Assembly (NCBI GenBank): GCA_963933115.1
Contig: CAWVSL010000011.1
Location: forward strand, 1-64,000
Reading direction: 5' to 3'
Source of the DNA: JALJPB01 sp963933115
GTDB taxonomy: Bacteria; Pseudomonadota; Gammaproteobacteria; Enterobacterales; Alteromonadaceae
DNA length: 64,000 bases
Below the pieces are notes generated by a model. The model was not told the origin of the DNA. It did no database searches and worked only from the letters and a program-made list of their open reading frames with translations. The position numbers and the translations under genes were made by a program. Shown one piece after another: positions 16,614 to 25,757 of this stretch. Every line of letters starts with the position of its first letter. Within the stretch, counting starts at the first letter, position 1.

Positions 16614-18089
16614 ATGTTTATGAAAAAATCAGATGACCAGTCTGCTAGTGAAATAGTCATATTTGGCGCACTTGGAGACCTTTCTCGCCGCAAGTTATTA
16701 CCTGCTTTATATCAATTAGAAGCTTGTGACCTCATTAATCCTAATAGTCATATTGTTGCGGTAGCGCGACAATCAATTGATTTAGAAGAGTTTAAAGCTT
16801 TTGCTTTAGAGAACTTAAGTTCTTTTGTTAAAGAACCTTTAGATGAGATTGTACTTGCACGTTTTATGGCTCGGTTAGTTTATCAGCAACTTGATTTTAA
16901 AGAGACTAACTCTTATCAACAATTAGCTAAAACGCTGAAGCAAGGTAATGCTACTCGAGTTTATTATTTCTCAACGCCTCCTTCTATCTATGGTGATATT
17001 TGTGATGGGTTAAATCATGCCGACTTAGTTACAGATCTCGACAGAGTGGTAATGGAAAAGCCTATCGGTGATTCTCTTGAGTCCTCAATTGCAATAAATG
17101 ATCAAGTTTCTCGTTATTTCAAAGAAAATCAAATTTATCGTATTGATCATTATCTTGGCAAAGAAACCGTCCTTAATTTATTGGTCCTGCGTTTTGCTAA
17201 CTCATTATTTACCACTAACTGGGATCGTAACAGCATAGATCATATCCAAATCACTGTCGCTGAGAGTGTTGGTATTGAGGGTCGCTGGGGATTCTATGAT
17301 GAAGCTGGTCAAATGCGTGACATGGTACAAAATCATTTACTACAAATTTTATCTTTGTTAGCTATGGAGCCACCCGCAGACTTAAGCGCAGAAAGTGTTA
17401 GAGCTGAAAAGCTCAAAGTCGTCAAAGCATTGGCACCCATAGATAGACATAATGTTAAAGATAAAACAGTACGTGGACAGTATGCAGACGGTTACCTGGA
17501 AGGTATACCTGTACCCGGCTACTTGAATGAAGAAGGTGCTAATCAAGAAAGTAGTACTGAAACTTTTGTTGCTATTAAAGCTGAAATTGATAATTGGCGC
17601 TGGGCAGGTGTTCCCTTTTATTTGCGCACCGGTAAACGGATGCCGATGAAACATAGTGAAATTGTTATCCATTTTAAAAATCAGCCCCATAACATTTTTA
17701 AAGACAGTTACAATGAATTGCCAACCAATAAACTCACCATTCGTTTGCAGCCCGATGAAGGTGTTGAATTGCAAATGATGAATAAAATTCCTGGTATTGC
17801 TGCTCAAATGCATATCCAAGAAAACAAGTTGGATCTAAGTTTCTCTGAAACATATGACAATCAACGAGTCGTTGATGCCTATGAACGTTTGATGCTTGAA
17901 GTTCTTAATGGCAATCAATCGTTATTTGTGAGTCGTGACGAAGTTGAAGCCGCTTGGACTTGGGCTGACAGTATTATTGATGCTTGGCAGTCAACCAATG
18001 AGTCACCTAAACCCTACGCTGCAGGTTCATGGGGACCTGTTTCTTCAATTTCTCTAATTGCGCGTGACGATCGCCAGTGGGTTGAGTAA
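16614..18089 (+). CDS. zwf: Glucose-6-phosphate 1-dehydrogenase
   Basis: 491 residues (E. coli 491). It oxidises glucose 6-phosphate to 6-phosphogluconolactone with NADP+. The Rossmann loop is FGALGDLSRRKLLPAL (17-32), the substrate signature RIDHYLGKE (176-184) contains the catalytic His179 and Lys183, and the C-terminal domain carries the LRTGKRMP motif. It heads the operon zwf-pgl-edd-glk-eda, with only 2 bases to pgl. Two in-frame ATGs (16614, 16620) are possible; spacing to the GAG upstream mildly favours the second. HexR-like boxes precede it. Confidence 0.95.
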   Translation: MFMKKSDDQSASEIVIFGALGDLSRRKLLPALYQLEACDLINPNSHIVAVARQSIDLEEFKAFALENLSSFVKEPLDEIVLARFMARLVYQQLDFKETNSYQQLAKTLKQGNATRVYYFSTPPSIYGDICDGLNHADLVTDLDRVVMEKPIGDSLESSIAINDQVSRYFKENQIYRIDHYLGKETVLNLLVLRFANSLFTTNWDRNSIDHIQITVAESVGIEGRWGFYDEAGQMRDMVQNHLLQILSLLAMEPPADLSAESVRAEKLKVVKALAPIDRHNVKDKTVRGQYADGYLEGIPVPGYLNEEGANQESSTETFVAIKAEIDNWRWAGVPFYLRTGKRMPMKHSEIVIHFKNQPHNIFKDSYNELPTNKLTIRLQPDEGVELQMMNKIPGIAAQMHIQENKLDLSFSETYDNQRVVDAYERLMLEVLNGNQSLFVSRDEVEAAWTWADSIIDAWQSTNESPKPYAAGSWGPVSSISLIARDDRQWVE

Positions 18090-18091
18090 TT

Positions 18092-18787
18092 ATGCATACG
18101 ATGAACGAATTTATTAGCCGAGAGGCTTTAGATAGCAAGTTAAGTGACGAAGTAGCCAGTATATTAGCAGAAGCTGTGCGTTTAAAAGGTAAAGCCAGTA
18201 TTGCGGTATCGGGTGGTTCAACACCCAAAGGCTTCTTTAAGGCATTGTCGCAAGTTGACCTACCTTGGGACAAAATCACTATTACTCTTGCCGATGAACG
18301 GTGGGTAAATATTGATAGTGATGCGAGTAATACCCGGTTAGTTCATGAAAACTTATTACAGAACAAGGCAAAGAACGCCAAGTTTTTTCACTTAAAACAA
18401 GGTAAAGAGTTATCAGTAGAAACGTTAGAAGATTTAAATTTAGCGGCTAAAACAGCCTTGCTGCCTTTAGATGTACTCATTTTAGGTATGGGTGAAGATG
18501 GTCACACTGCTTCTTTATTTCCTTGCAGTGATGAGATCACCTCAGCATTAGATATCAATAACCCTGAGGCATTAATGGCTGTCGTACCAAAGACAGCGCC
18601 ACACACCAGAATTACTTTTAGTTTTGCTAGCTTAATGACTAGTAATAACACCTTTTTGCATATAAGTGGCGACGCAAAAAAAGATGTTCTAAATAAAGCC
18701 TTAGCGGGTAACGATAAATTTGTTATGCCTATTCGTGCTTTTTTACAACAACCAGACTTTAATACTCAAGTTTATTGGGCGGAATAG
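18092..18787 (+). CDS. pgl: 6-phosphogluconolactonase
   Basis: 231-residue DevB/Pgl-type lactonase hydrolysing 6-phosphogluconolactone, the product of Zwf. Motifs are IAVSGGSTPKGFF (about 37-49, phosphate binding), ITLADERWVNIDSDASNTRLV (about 65-85) and the catalytic GMGEDGHTASLFP (about 133-145). It sits between zwf and edd with gaps of 2 and 3 bases, so it is part of one mRNA. A second ATG three codons in (18101) is an alternative start. Confidence 0.94.
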   Translation: MHTMNEFISREALDSKLSDEVASILAEAVRLKGKASIAVSGGSTPKGFFKALSQVDLPWDKITITLADERWVNIDSDASNTRLVHENLLQNKAKNAKFFHLKQGKELSVETLEDLNLAAKTALLPLDVLILGMGEDGHTASLFPCSDEITSALDINNPEALMAVVPKTAPHTRITFSFASLMTSNNTFLHISGDAKKDVLNKALAGNDKFVMPIRAFLQQPDFNTQVYWAE

Positions 18788-18790
18788 ATT

Positions 18791-20644
18791 ATGACTACTA
18801 TAGAAATGAATAAAGACATCGTAACAATCACTAACCGAATTATCGAGCGAAGCAAATTAACACGTGGCGCTTACTTAGCTAAAATTGATGGTGCTAAGTC
18901 GTCAACGGTTCATCGTGCTGGCCTTTCATGTGGTAATTTAGCTCATGGTTTTGCTGCTTGTGGTTCTGAAGATAAATCAACGCTTCGTGGTTTAAACCAC
19001 TCAGATATCGCAATAATTTCAGCTTACAATGACATGCTTTCAGCTCATCAGCCTTACGAAACCTATCCTGCGATTATTAAAGCCGCGATTAGAGAAACTG
19101 GTGGCGTAGCGCAATTTGCCGCTGGTGTACCGGCAATGTGTGACGGTGTTACTCAAGGTCAACCGGGTATGGATTTGAGCCTAATGAGCCGCGACGTTAT
19201 TGCAATGTCAGCCGCGGTTGGTTTATCTCATAACATGTTCGATGGCGCTTTAATGATGGGCATTTGTGATAAAATCGTCCCTGGTCTATTAATAGCAAGT
19301 ATGACGTTTGGTCACTTACCAACAGTATTTGTACCTGCAGGGCCAATGCCTTCAGGTCTTCCAAATAAAGATAAAGCTCGGGTACGCCAACAATTTGCCA
19401 AAGGTGAAGTTGATGAAGAGGCATTATTAGAAGCTGAGTCTGCTTCTTATCATTCGGCTGGTACTTGTACATTCTTTGGTACGGCTAACTCTAACCAATT
19501 AGTGGTTGAAGTTATGGGGTTACATCTTCCTGGTGCTTCATTTGTTGCACCCAACACTCAGTTACGTGAAGAGCTAACCAAAGCAGCTGCTCGCCAAGTG
19601 ACTCGTTTAACTCAACAGTCAGGCAATTATATGCCTGTTGGCAAAATGGTAGATGAGCGCTCAATTGTCAATGCTATTGTAGCTTTATTGGCTACTGGTG
19701 GTTCAACCAATTTAACGATGCACATAATTGCCTTTGCCAAAGCAGCGGGTATTATCATTAATTTCCAAGACTTTAATGATTTATCAGATGCGGTACCTTT
19801 AATAACTCGTATCTATCCTAACGGCCATGCAGATATCAACCATTTTGATCAAGCAGGCGGAATGGCGTTATTATTTAAAGAGCTAATTGAAGCCGGTTTA
19901 ATTCATGAAGATGTTGAAACTATTTGTGGTCGCGGTTTATCTCGTTACACCAAAATACCTACAATAGAGAATGGTGAATTAGTTTGGGTTGAGGGGCTAA
20001 AAGTATCTGGGGATGATGAGGTTATCGCCACGGTAGCGAAGCCTTTTAAAGCCGATGGTGGCCTTAAAGTGCTTAAAGGTAACTTAGGTACTTCAGTTCT
20101 TAAAACGTCGGCTTTAAGAGAAGGTAGCTTTGTGATTAAAGCACCTGCTGTTGTTTTTGAAGATCAACATGAGCTAGACGACGCCTTTAAACGCGGCGAA
20201 CTAGAGAAAGATTTTATCGCAGTGGTTCGCTTTCAAGGACCCAAAGCTCGTGGGATGCCTGAACTCCATGCACTTACCCCGCCTTTAGGTGTTCTCCAAG
20301 ACCAAGGTTTTAAAGTCGCATTAGTTACTGACGGTCGTATGTCTGGCGCATCAGGAAAAGTTCCTGCCGCTATTCATCTTACTCCCGAGGCATTAGATGG
20401 TGGTTTGATCGCTAAAATTCAAACTGGCGATATGATGTTACTTGATGGTGAAAATGGAGAGTTAACCTTGCTTGTTAGCGAAGCTGAACTTTCTGAACGT
20501 ACAAATGCTGCTTTCCAGGTTAATGGTCATCATCAAGGTATGGGAAGAGAACTCTTTGGCTTTATGCGCAAAAACCTAAGCTCAGCTGAAACTGGTGCTT
20601 GTTCTTTGTTCGAGCAAGACTCATCTGAAAATATTAGTGCATAA
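18791..20644 (+). CDS. edd: Phosphogluconate dehydratase
   Basis: 617-residue [4Fe-4S] dehydratase of the IlvD/Edd family (E. coli 603), converting 6-phosphogluconate to KDPG. Characteristic segments are ISAYNDMLSAHQPYETYP, PAMCDGVTQGQPGMDLSLMSRD (about 115-136, a cluster cysteine), SAGTCTFFGTANSNQ (about 222-236) and the C-terminal VTDGRMSGASGKVPAAIH (about 514-531). It overlaps glk by one base (TAATG). It commits carbon to the Entner-Doudoroff route. Confidence 0.96.
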   Translation: MTTIEMNKDIVTITNRIIERSKLTRGAYLAKIDGAKSSTVHRAGLSCGNLAHGFAACGSEDKSTLRGLNHSDIAIISAYNDMLSAHQPYETYPAIIKAAIRETGGVAQFAAGVPAMCDGVTQGQPGMDLSLMSRDVIAMSAAVGLSHNMFDGALMMGICDKIVPGLLIASMTFGHLPTVFVPAGPMPSGLPNKDKARVRQQFAKGEVDEEALLEAESASYHSAGTCTFFGTANSNQLVVEVMGLHLPGASFVAPNTQLREELTKAAARQVTRLTQQSGNYMPVGKMVDERSIVNAIVALLATGGSTNLTMHIIAFAKAAGIIINFQDFNDLSDAVPLITRIYPNGHADINHFDQAGGMALLFKELIEAGLIHEDVETICGRGLSRYTKIPTIENGELVWVEGLKVSGDDEVIATVAKPFKADGGLKVLKGNLGTSVLKTSALREGSFVIKAPAVVFEDQHELDDAFKRGELEKDFIAVVRFQGPKARGMPELHALTPPLGVLQDQGFKVALVTDGRMSGASGKVPAAIHLTPEALDGGLIAKIQTGDMMLLDGENGELTLLVSEAELSERTNAAFQVNGHHQGMGRELFGFMRKNLSSAETGACSLFEQDSSENISA

Positions 20645-21648
20645 TGACTACTGTAATTAATTTAATCGCGGATATTGGTGGCACTAATATCCGAGTGGGT
20701 TTATTTGCCGATAACCAAACAGAAGTAGAGCAGCTAACGGTATTTCAGTGTAACCAATACCACAGTTTAGCAGAAGTTTTACAAACGTATATTGAACAAA
20801 AAAACATTAAAAACAGTGTGATTAATGCCTGTTTAGCGATCGCTTGTCCTGTAGAGGATGACTTGATATCAATGACAAACTTGCCTTGGACATTCTCTCA
20901 AAAAGAATTAAAAGAGCAATTAAACTTCAACAGTTTGTATTTGATCAATGATTACACTGCTATTGCTCATGCGGTACCATTTTTAACGGCACAACAGAAA
21001 ATTCAAATTGGTTCTGGGCAAAGCATCAGTAATAAACCTATTGCCATTTGTGGCCCCGGTACTGGATTAGGTGTCGCTAATGTGGTTTTTTCTCAAGGAC
21101 AATGTGTTTGTTTGGGAGGAGAGGGTGGCCATGTCGACTTTGCTCCTACAGATGCAACAGAAATTAAAATTTTAGAGTTTTTATTAACTAAATATCAACA
21201 TGTTTCTTATGAACAATTACTTTCAGGTTTAGGCCTGGAACAAATTTATCATGCGCTTTGTTTTATCAATGAAACAGAAGCTATACAATTAACAGCAAAA
21301 GATATTTCTGAAAATGCTATCGCAAAAAGTTGTACCACTTGTGAACAAGCCTTAGATCAATTTTGTAAAGTCCTTGGTAGTTTTGCTGGTAATTTAGCCT
21401 TAACCATCGCTAGTTTTGGTGGGGTATATATTGCTGGCGGCATCGTGCCAAGGTTTATCCAATATATTGAAAACAGTGAGTTTAGAGCTCGCTTTGAAGC
21501 AAAAGGGCGATTTAATGATTTTAATCGCAGTATTCCAACGTTTGTTATTACTGAATCACAACCTGGAATATTAGGTGCTAGCGCCTATCTTCGTCAAAAA
21601 AACCTTATAAACTTAACAACTCCTAGAATTGAGACCAAGAAATTATGA
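20644..21648 (+). CDS. glk: Glucokinase
   Basis: 334-residue Glk-type hexokinase (E. coli 321) that phosphorylates free glucose with ATP. It has the phosphate-1 loop ADIGGTNIRVGLF (about 8-20), the catalytic LINDYTAIAHAVP (Asp near 102) and the GPGTGLGVANV phosphate-2 loop (about 138-148). The family GGEGGHVDFAP segment follows (about 158-168). Coupled starts on both sides (TAATG with edd; ATGA overlap with eda) show tight co-translation. Its presence in the operon implies glucose enters by a non-PTS permease. Confidence 0.95.
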   Translation: MTTVINLIADIGGTNIRVGLFADNQTEVEQLTVFQCNQYHSLAEVLQTYIEQKNIKNSVINACLAIACPVEDDLISMTNLPWTFSQKELKEQLNFNSLYLINDYTAIAHAVPFLTAQQKIQIGSGQSISNKPIAICGPGTGLGVANVVFSQGQCVCLGGEGGHVDFAPTDATEIKILEFLLTKYQHVSYEQLLSGLGLEQIYHALCFINETEAIQLTAKDISENAIAKSCTTCEQALDQFCKVLGSFAGNLALTIASFGGVYIAGGIVPRFIQYIENSEFRARFEAKGRFNDFNRSIPTFVITESQPGILGASAYLRQKNLINLTTPRIETKKL

Positions 21649-22292
21649 CCGTATTAAAAAATTGGCAAATTATGCCAAAGGACCTTTTTGCTATGGGACC
21701 TATAGTTCCTGTTTTAGTGATTAAAAAGGTAGAAGATGCTTTACCAATTGCTGAAGCATTACTTGCTGCAGATGTAAAAGTATTAGAGGTAACATTAAGA
21801 ACTTCTGCTGCACTTGAAGCTATTTCAATCATCGCCAAGGAATTACCTGAGGCTATTATTGGTGCGGGTACAGTCACTAATCGTGTTCAACTTCAACGTT
21901 CGTACGATGCAGGGGCTAAATTCGCTATCAGCCCAGGTTTAACTATTGATCTTTTAAAAGCTGGTAATGAAGGTAATATCGCTTTAATTCCCGGTATATC
22001 ATCAATTTCAGAGTTAATGGATGGAGCTGATTATGGTTATGACCATTTGAAATTTTTCCCAGCAGAAGCTTCTGGTGGTGTAAAAGCTCTTCAATCTATT
22101 GGTGGACCATTTCCTGATATTCGTTTTTGTCCAACAGGTGGCATAAACTTGAAGAATGTCCGTGACTACTTAGCCTTATCAAATGTCGCTTGTTGTGGTG
22201 GTTCTTGGTTAGTTAATGATAAAATTGTTGACGCTAAAGACTGGGCAGCAATCACTTTGCTCGCCAATCAAGCATTAGCGCATGTAGCTTAA
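21645..22292 (+). CDS. eda: KHG/KDPG aldolase
   Basis: 215-residue class I aldolase cleaving KDPG to pyruvate and glyceraldehyde 3-phosphate. The Schiff-base lysine is Lys136 in HLKFFPAEASGG and the general acid/base is Glu48 in VLEVTLRT; the GAGTV and CPTGGI phosphate-binding stretches are intact. The length matches the family (213 in E. coli). It overlaps glk by 4 bases (ATGA) and is the last gene of the operon, 9 bases ahead of a terminator. Confidence 0.96.
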   Translation: MTVLKNWQIMPKDLFAMGPIVPVLVIKKVEDALPIAEALLAADVKVLEVTLRTSAALEAISIIAKELPEAIIGAGTVTNRVQLQRSYDAGAKFAISPGLTIDLLKAGNEGNIALIPGISSISELMDGADYGYDHLKFFPAEASGGVKALQSIGGPFPDIRFCPTGGINLKNVRDYLALSNVACCGGSWLVNDKIVDAKDWAAITLLANQALAHVA

Positions 22293-22300
22293 TTAGCTAT

Positions 22301-22342
22301 AAATATAAAAAAGCTGAACAGTTGTTTGGCTTTTTTATATTT
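22301..22342 (+). terminator. Terminator of the zwf-eda operon
   Basis: A 14-bp perfect stem AAATATAAAAAAGC (22301-22314)/GCTTTTTTATATTT (22329-22342). The inner 14 bases can extend it with G-U pairs. Because of the symmetric A/T arms it could work in both directions, also for queC on the other strand. Confidence 0.88.
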
Positions 22343-22475
22343 ATGTAGTTGTTAATCTGTTAACAGTTGTATTACTTACAACTGCTAACATTCAATGCTA
22401 AATGTATTATGTGTTGATGGGAGTCATTAACTGATATTGCTGTTTATTTTTAACGAAATAGTGATTACTCAAGCA

Positions 22476-23132
22476 TTATTCGTAAGGTACTGGGTCTGTA
22501 ATATTATTATTAGCAAAAGCTTCTAAACGTTCCTGACAGGCACCACATTTTCCACAGGCTTTTTCACGGCCATTATAACAAGTCCATGTGTTTGAATAAT
22601 CTAATGACATTGCTATGCCATCAGTTAATATTGCGGTTTTATCAACATTTAAATAAGGACTGAAAATCTCTACCGCTTCATAATTAGCTATCTGACAGAC
22701 ATCGTTCATTTTCGAGACAAACTCTGGTCGACAATCAGGGTATATAGCATGGTCACCGGAGTGTGCGCCATAATAAACCTGACTTGCTTCAACAGATACC
22801 GCATAACCGACCGCCAACGACAATAAAATCATGTTACGGTTAGGGACAATAGTAGACTTCATGTTCTCAGCCTCATAATGACCTTCTGGAATATCAATAT
22901 CATCAGTGAGTGAAGAACCCGCTAATAATTGATTAATGGCAGATATATCAATAACTTTATGAGCTACATTTAATCCTTTGCACACTTTAGCTGCGTATTT
23001 AAGCTCTTTGACATGGCGTTGTCCATAGTCGAATGACAAAGCAAAAACTTCCTTACCATCTTTTATGGCTCGATTTAATACGGTGAAAGAATCCATGCCA
23101 CCAGAATAAATAACAACAACTTTATTACTCAT
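22476..23132 (-). CDS. queC: 7-cyano-7-deazaguanine synthase
   Basis: 218-residue PP-loop ATPase that turns 7-carboxy-7-deazaguanine into preQ0 in queuosine synthesis. The PP-loop is VVIYSGGMDSFTVL (about 5-18) and the zinc site is at the C-terminus: CYNGREKACGKCGACQERL (four Cys between residues about 187 and 203). AGAGGA sits 7 bases ahead of the ATG. It is divergent from queE, which makes its substrate. The 86-base gap holds no visible preQ1 riboswitch. Confidence 0.95.
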   Translation of the reverse strand: MSNKVVVIYSGGMDSFTVLNRAIKDGKEVFALSFDYGQRHVKELKYAAKVCKGLNVAHKVIDISAINQLLAGSSLTDDIDIPEGHYEAENMKSTIVPNRNMILLSLAVGYAVSVEASQVYYGAHSGDHAIYPDCRPEFVSKMNDVCQIANYEAVEIFSPYLNVDKTAILTDGIAMSLDYSNTWTCYNGREKACGKCGACQERLEAFANNNITDPVPYE

Positions 23133-23251
23133 TTGTCAGTCCTCTTGAGGTATAATTTAAAACTGGCGCATTTTACTAGAATTTGACTCAAATAACCAAT
23201 AGGTAAAGCATTAAAATTATGTACGAAGAGAAAGAAGCAGATACTACCAGT

Positions 23252-23923
23252 ATGGTGACATATAAAGTTAATGAACTCTTTGAAACTATTCAAGGAGAAG
23301 GATCTTTTACCGGTCAACCCTCAATTTTTATTCGACTTCAAGGTTGTCCTGTTGCTTGTTCTTGGTGTGATACTAAACATACTTGGGATATTAACCTTAA
23401 TGAAAAAGTTAATGCAAATGATATGTTAACCAAGGCACAAGAGTCTGCTACTTGGTCTGAGTTATCTATTGAACAAATTTTATCGGTAGTACAAGAAAAG
23501 GGTTACCATGCTAGACATCTAGTGATCACCGGTGGGGAACCCTGTATGGATAACTTAACACCCCTTTGTTTAGCGTTTGAGGACGAAGGCTTCAGTTGCC
23601 AAGTTGAAACTTCTGGTACCTTTGAAATCCTTGTTTCAACAAACTGCTGGGTAACAGTATCGCCAAAAATAAACATGAAAGGTGGCTATAAAATTCTTAA
23701 TAGCGCTATGTGTAGAGCGAATGAGATAAAACATCCAATAGCAACCGAACAACATATAGATGAATTAAAAGATTTATTAGCGGAACACAAAATTATTAAC
23801 ACGCCTATTTATTTGCAGCCTATTAGCCAAAAAAAGCGAGCTACCGAACTTGCTATTAAAACCTGCATTGCTAATAACTGGCGTTTATCCGTACAGGTTC
23901 ATAAGTATTTAGGCATAGAATAG
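23252..23923 (+). CDS. queE: 7-carboxy-7-deazaguanine synthase
   Basis: Radical-SAM enzyme that forms the 7-deazapurine ring of queuosine. The cluster-binding motif is CPVACSWCDTKHTW, a CxxxCxxC; the preceding NELFETIQGEGSFTGQPSIFIRLQG is typical of QueE. With the ATG at 23252 the protein is 223 residues, the same as E. coli QueE, and starts at the equivalent residue. An in-frame ATG at 23219 would add 11 acidic residues and has an AGG about 12 bases upstream, so it remains possible. It is divergent from queC. Confidence 0.94.
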   Translation: MVTYKVNELFETIQGEGSFTGQPSIFIRLQGCPVACSWCDTKHTWDINLNEKVNANDMLTKAQESATWSELSIEQILSVVQEKGYHARHLVITGGEPCMDNLTPLCLAFEDEGFSCQVETSGTFEILVSTNCWVTVSPKINMKGGYKILNSAMCRANEIKHPIATEQHIDELKDLLAEHKIINTPIYLQPISQKKRATELAIKTCIANNWRLSVQVHKYLGIE

Positions 23924-24446
23924 AGCCAATAGGCTTTATTTCCTTATTTTTTCATATAACTATTTGGTTTATTTAATGGCAACCTTCACACGATATCTAT
24001 CCTCGTACTCCTTTATATCCATTAAGCAATAGTCTAGGTCTCTCTAAGTTATAATTAGCTAAGGTTAATACTGATAACCTTTTATCAGTATACAATTGTC
24101 TTCAGAAATCGCTTTAATACCAGGATGGTACCATAGGTAATAGTAATACCTAACGTATCGTTTTAGCACCCATTGTTGGTAATAATGCGGGGGCTGACGA
24201 AAAGCGTAATGGTCATCTTATTTCTGGTAAGAACCAAAGGTAATTGACACGGCTCTTAAAAAAATAAACTTTAGTCTGCTCTTCAAATAATAAATTTAAT
24301 TAAATTTATTGTTTGATCAATATCTTAATTAATTCCCCTGACTTTAATATTGCAATAAAACAGTCTATTGACTATTCGTTAATAGTGTCAGTTACAAAAA
24401 GTAAATGTGACTTACTCTTTAGCTATCAACGATGGAGATAAATTTG
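23924..24446 (+). other. queE-rmf intergenic region
   Basis: About 520 bases, AT-rich. I see no convincing gene. A 29-codon open stretch at 24154-24243 has no start codon and no recognisable product. The last 100 bases must carry the rmf promoter, which in other species responds to ppGpp; no clear motif is visible to me. Confidence 0.5.
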
Positions 24447-24644
24447 ATGAAAAGACAGAAAAGAGATCGTCGAGACAGAGCTCATTCACGGGGTTATCAT
24501 GCTGGAATTTTAGGACGTTCAAAAGAAAAATGTCCATATGAAGACTTAGAGGTAAAATCTGAGTGGTTAGGAGGGTGGCGAGAAGCCATTGAAGATAGGC
24601 AGCAATGGATAAATAAAGAACTACAACGACCCATTAACTGTTAG
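24447..24644 (+). CDS. rmf: Ribosome modulation factor
   Basis: 65-residue basic protein (E. coli 55) that pairs 70S ribosomes into inactive 100S dimers in stationary phase. The family sequence is clear: MKRQKRDRRDRAHSRGYHAG, then GRSKEKCPYEDL and WLGGWREA. The ATG at 24447 was chosen over one 15 bases upstream because GGAG is 9 bases ahead and it gives the canonical MKRQKRD start. The C-terminal tail is about 10 residues longer than in E. coli. It is followed by a terminator. Confidence 0.95.
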   Translation: MKRQKRDRRDRAHSRGYHAGILGRSKEKCPYEDLEVKSEWLGGWREAIEDRQQWINKELQRPINC

Positions 24645-24652
24645 AAAATATT

Positions 24653-24688
24653 GAGCTCAGTACTAGTTTTAGTACCGAGCTTTTTTTA
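24653..24688 (+). terminator. Terminator after rmf
   Basis: GAGCTC-A-GTACTA / TAGTAC-C-GAGC hairpin with a GTTT loop and one A/C mismatch, followed by seven T. Confidence 0.88.
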
Positions 24689-24744
24689 TAGGGTAAATAT
24701 CAATGTAATAAGGTATCAATGATATATATCGCAGTTATACTAAT

Positions 24745-25260
24745 TTAGAAACTAGCGGTGTCAGTAAATAAGCCTACTTTTAAGTCTTTCGCAGTATAGA
24801 TCACACGACCATCAACAGAAACCGTACCGTCAGCAATACCCATGAATAATTTGCGTTTAATCACTCGTTTAAAGGTAATATTATAAGTGACCTTTTTAGC
24901 TGTAGGTAGTATTTGTCCAGAAAACTTAACTTCACCCACACCAAGTGCACGTCCACGACCAGGACCGCCAGACCAAGCTAGATAAAAGCCAACTAATTGC
25001 CACATAGCGTCTAAACCTAAACAGCCAGGCATCACCGGGTCACCTTTAAAATGGCAATCAAAAAACCACAAATCAGGAGTAATGTCTAATTCAGCAATAA
25101 CTTCGCCCTTACCAAATTCACCACCATCTTCATTAATAGTAATAATGCGATCCATCATTAACATATTGTCAGATGGTAATTGGCTATTACCCGGACCAAA
25201 CAGCTCGCCAGTACCAGCTTTTATCAAATCTTCTTTCGTGTACGAGTTCTTCTGTTCCAT
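24745..25260 (-). CDS. fabA: 3-hydroxydecanoyl-ACP dehydratase/isomerase
   Basis: 171 residues, the same length as in E. coli. It dehydrates 3-hydroxyacyl-ACP and isomerises trans-2- to cis-3-decenoyl-ACP, the branch point to unsaturated fatty acids. The signature WFFDCHFKGDPVMPGCLGLDAMWQ contains the catalytic His and Asp. MLMMDRI at the N-terminus and GVGEVKFSGQILPTAKKVTY are family hallmarks. The ATG at 25260 was chosen; a longer frame would need a TTG four codons earlier. A FabR-like palindrome lies 98 bases upstream. Confidence 0.96.
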   Translation of the reverse strand: MEQKNSYTKEDLIKAGTGELFGPGNSQLPSDNMLMMDRIITINEDGGEFGKGEVIAELDITPDLWFFDCHFKGDPVMPGCLGLDAMWQLVGFYLAWSGGPGRGRALGVGEVKFSGQILPTAKKVTYNITFKRVIKRKLFMGIADGTVSVDGRVIYTAKDLKVGLFTDTASF

Positions 25261-25357
25261 AATGGGTTCCAAAAAGTTATTGCTGAAAGCTAAATTAAGT
25301 TAATTGACTTTGTTATAAAAGTTTCAATTAAGTTAGAATTTTTAAGACCGCTACTTT

Positions 25358-25375
25358 AGCGAACACTTGTACACT
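25358..25375. promoter_or_regulatory. FabR-like operator upstream of fabA
   Basis: AGCGAACACTTGTACACT is an 18-base inverted repeat with two mismatches. It agrees with the E. coli FabR operator pattern AGCGTACANNTGTACGCT at 14 of 16 fixed positions. It is placed 98 bases upstream of fabA, a known FabR target. The regulator gene itself is not in this window. Confidence 0.6.
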
Positions 25376-25502
25376 AAACAACTCCGAGCAGTTAAATAAA
25401 GTTCTTTTCGACCAAATTAACTGCATTTCGCGGCATCTATTGCTATTTTTTTAGTTATGCGTAACCATGCAAGGTATAAGTTCAATAGATAAAGAGTCAA
25501 TA

Positions 25503-25757
25503 ATGTCGCCAAAAAAGAAAGCGTTAACTAATGCAGAAAAACAAAAGAATTATCGCGAACGTCAAAAAGAACGTGGGATGAAAGAGATGAGAGGTTACTT
25601 ATCAGAAGAGGCCTTAGTGTGTTACCAATTGATTTCTGAACAAACACAATGGTCTGATAGTATTATTTTAAGTAATGCGGTGAGATTAACTTATGCGGCA
25701 TATAAAAATGGTCAAGTCGGACTGCTGAACTCTTGGTTAAATGACAATAAATTTTAA
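25503..25757 (+). CDS. Small basic hypothetical protein
   Basis: 84 residues from the ATG at 25503 (an in-frame ATG at 25467 is further upstream). The N-terminal third is highly charged: SPKKKALTNAEKQKNYRERQ followed by KERGMKEMRGYLSEEA. The rest is an amphipathic helical segment. Short proteins opening with a similar AEKQKNYRERQ-type segment are met next to phage or mobile genes, and a small DNA-binding role is conceivable, but I do not recognise a named family. It stands alone between fabA and uvrY. Confidence 0.55.
   Translation: MSPKKKALTNAEKQKNYRERQKERGMKEMRGYLSEEALVCYQLISEQTQWSDSIILSNAVRLTYAAYKNGQVGLLNSWLNDNKF

Noticed and set aside
23133..23251. preQ1 riboswitch between queC and queE
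   Set aside because: No preQ1 aptamer hairpin and A-rich tail could be found in the short gap.
24154..24243. 29-codon open stretch (VLAPIVGNNAGADEKRNGHL)
   Set aside because: No start codon, preceded by a stop and without a recognisable match; could be a relic but unsupported.
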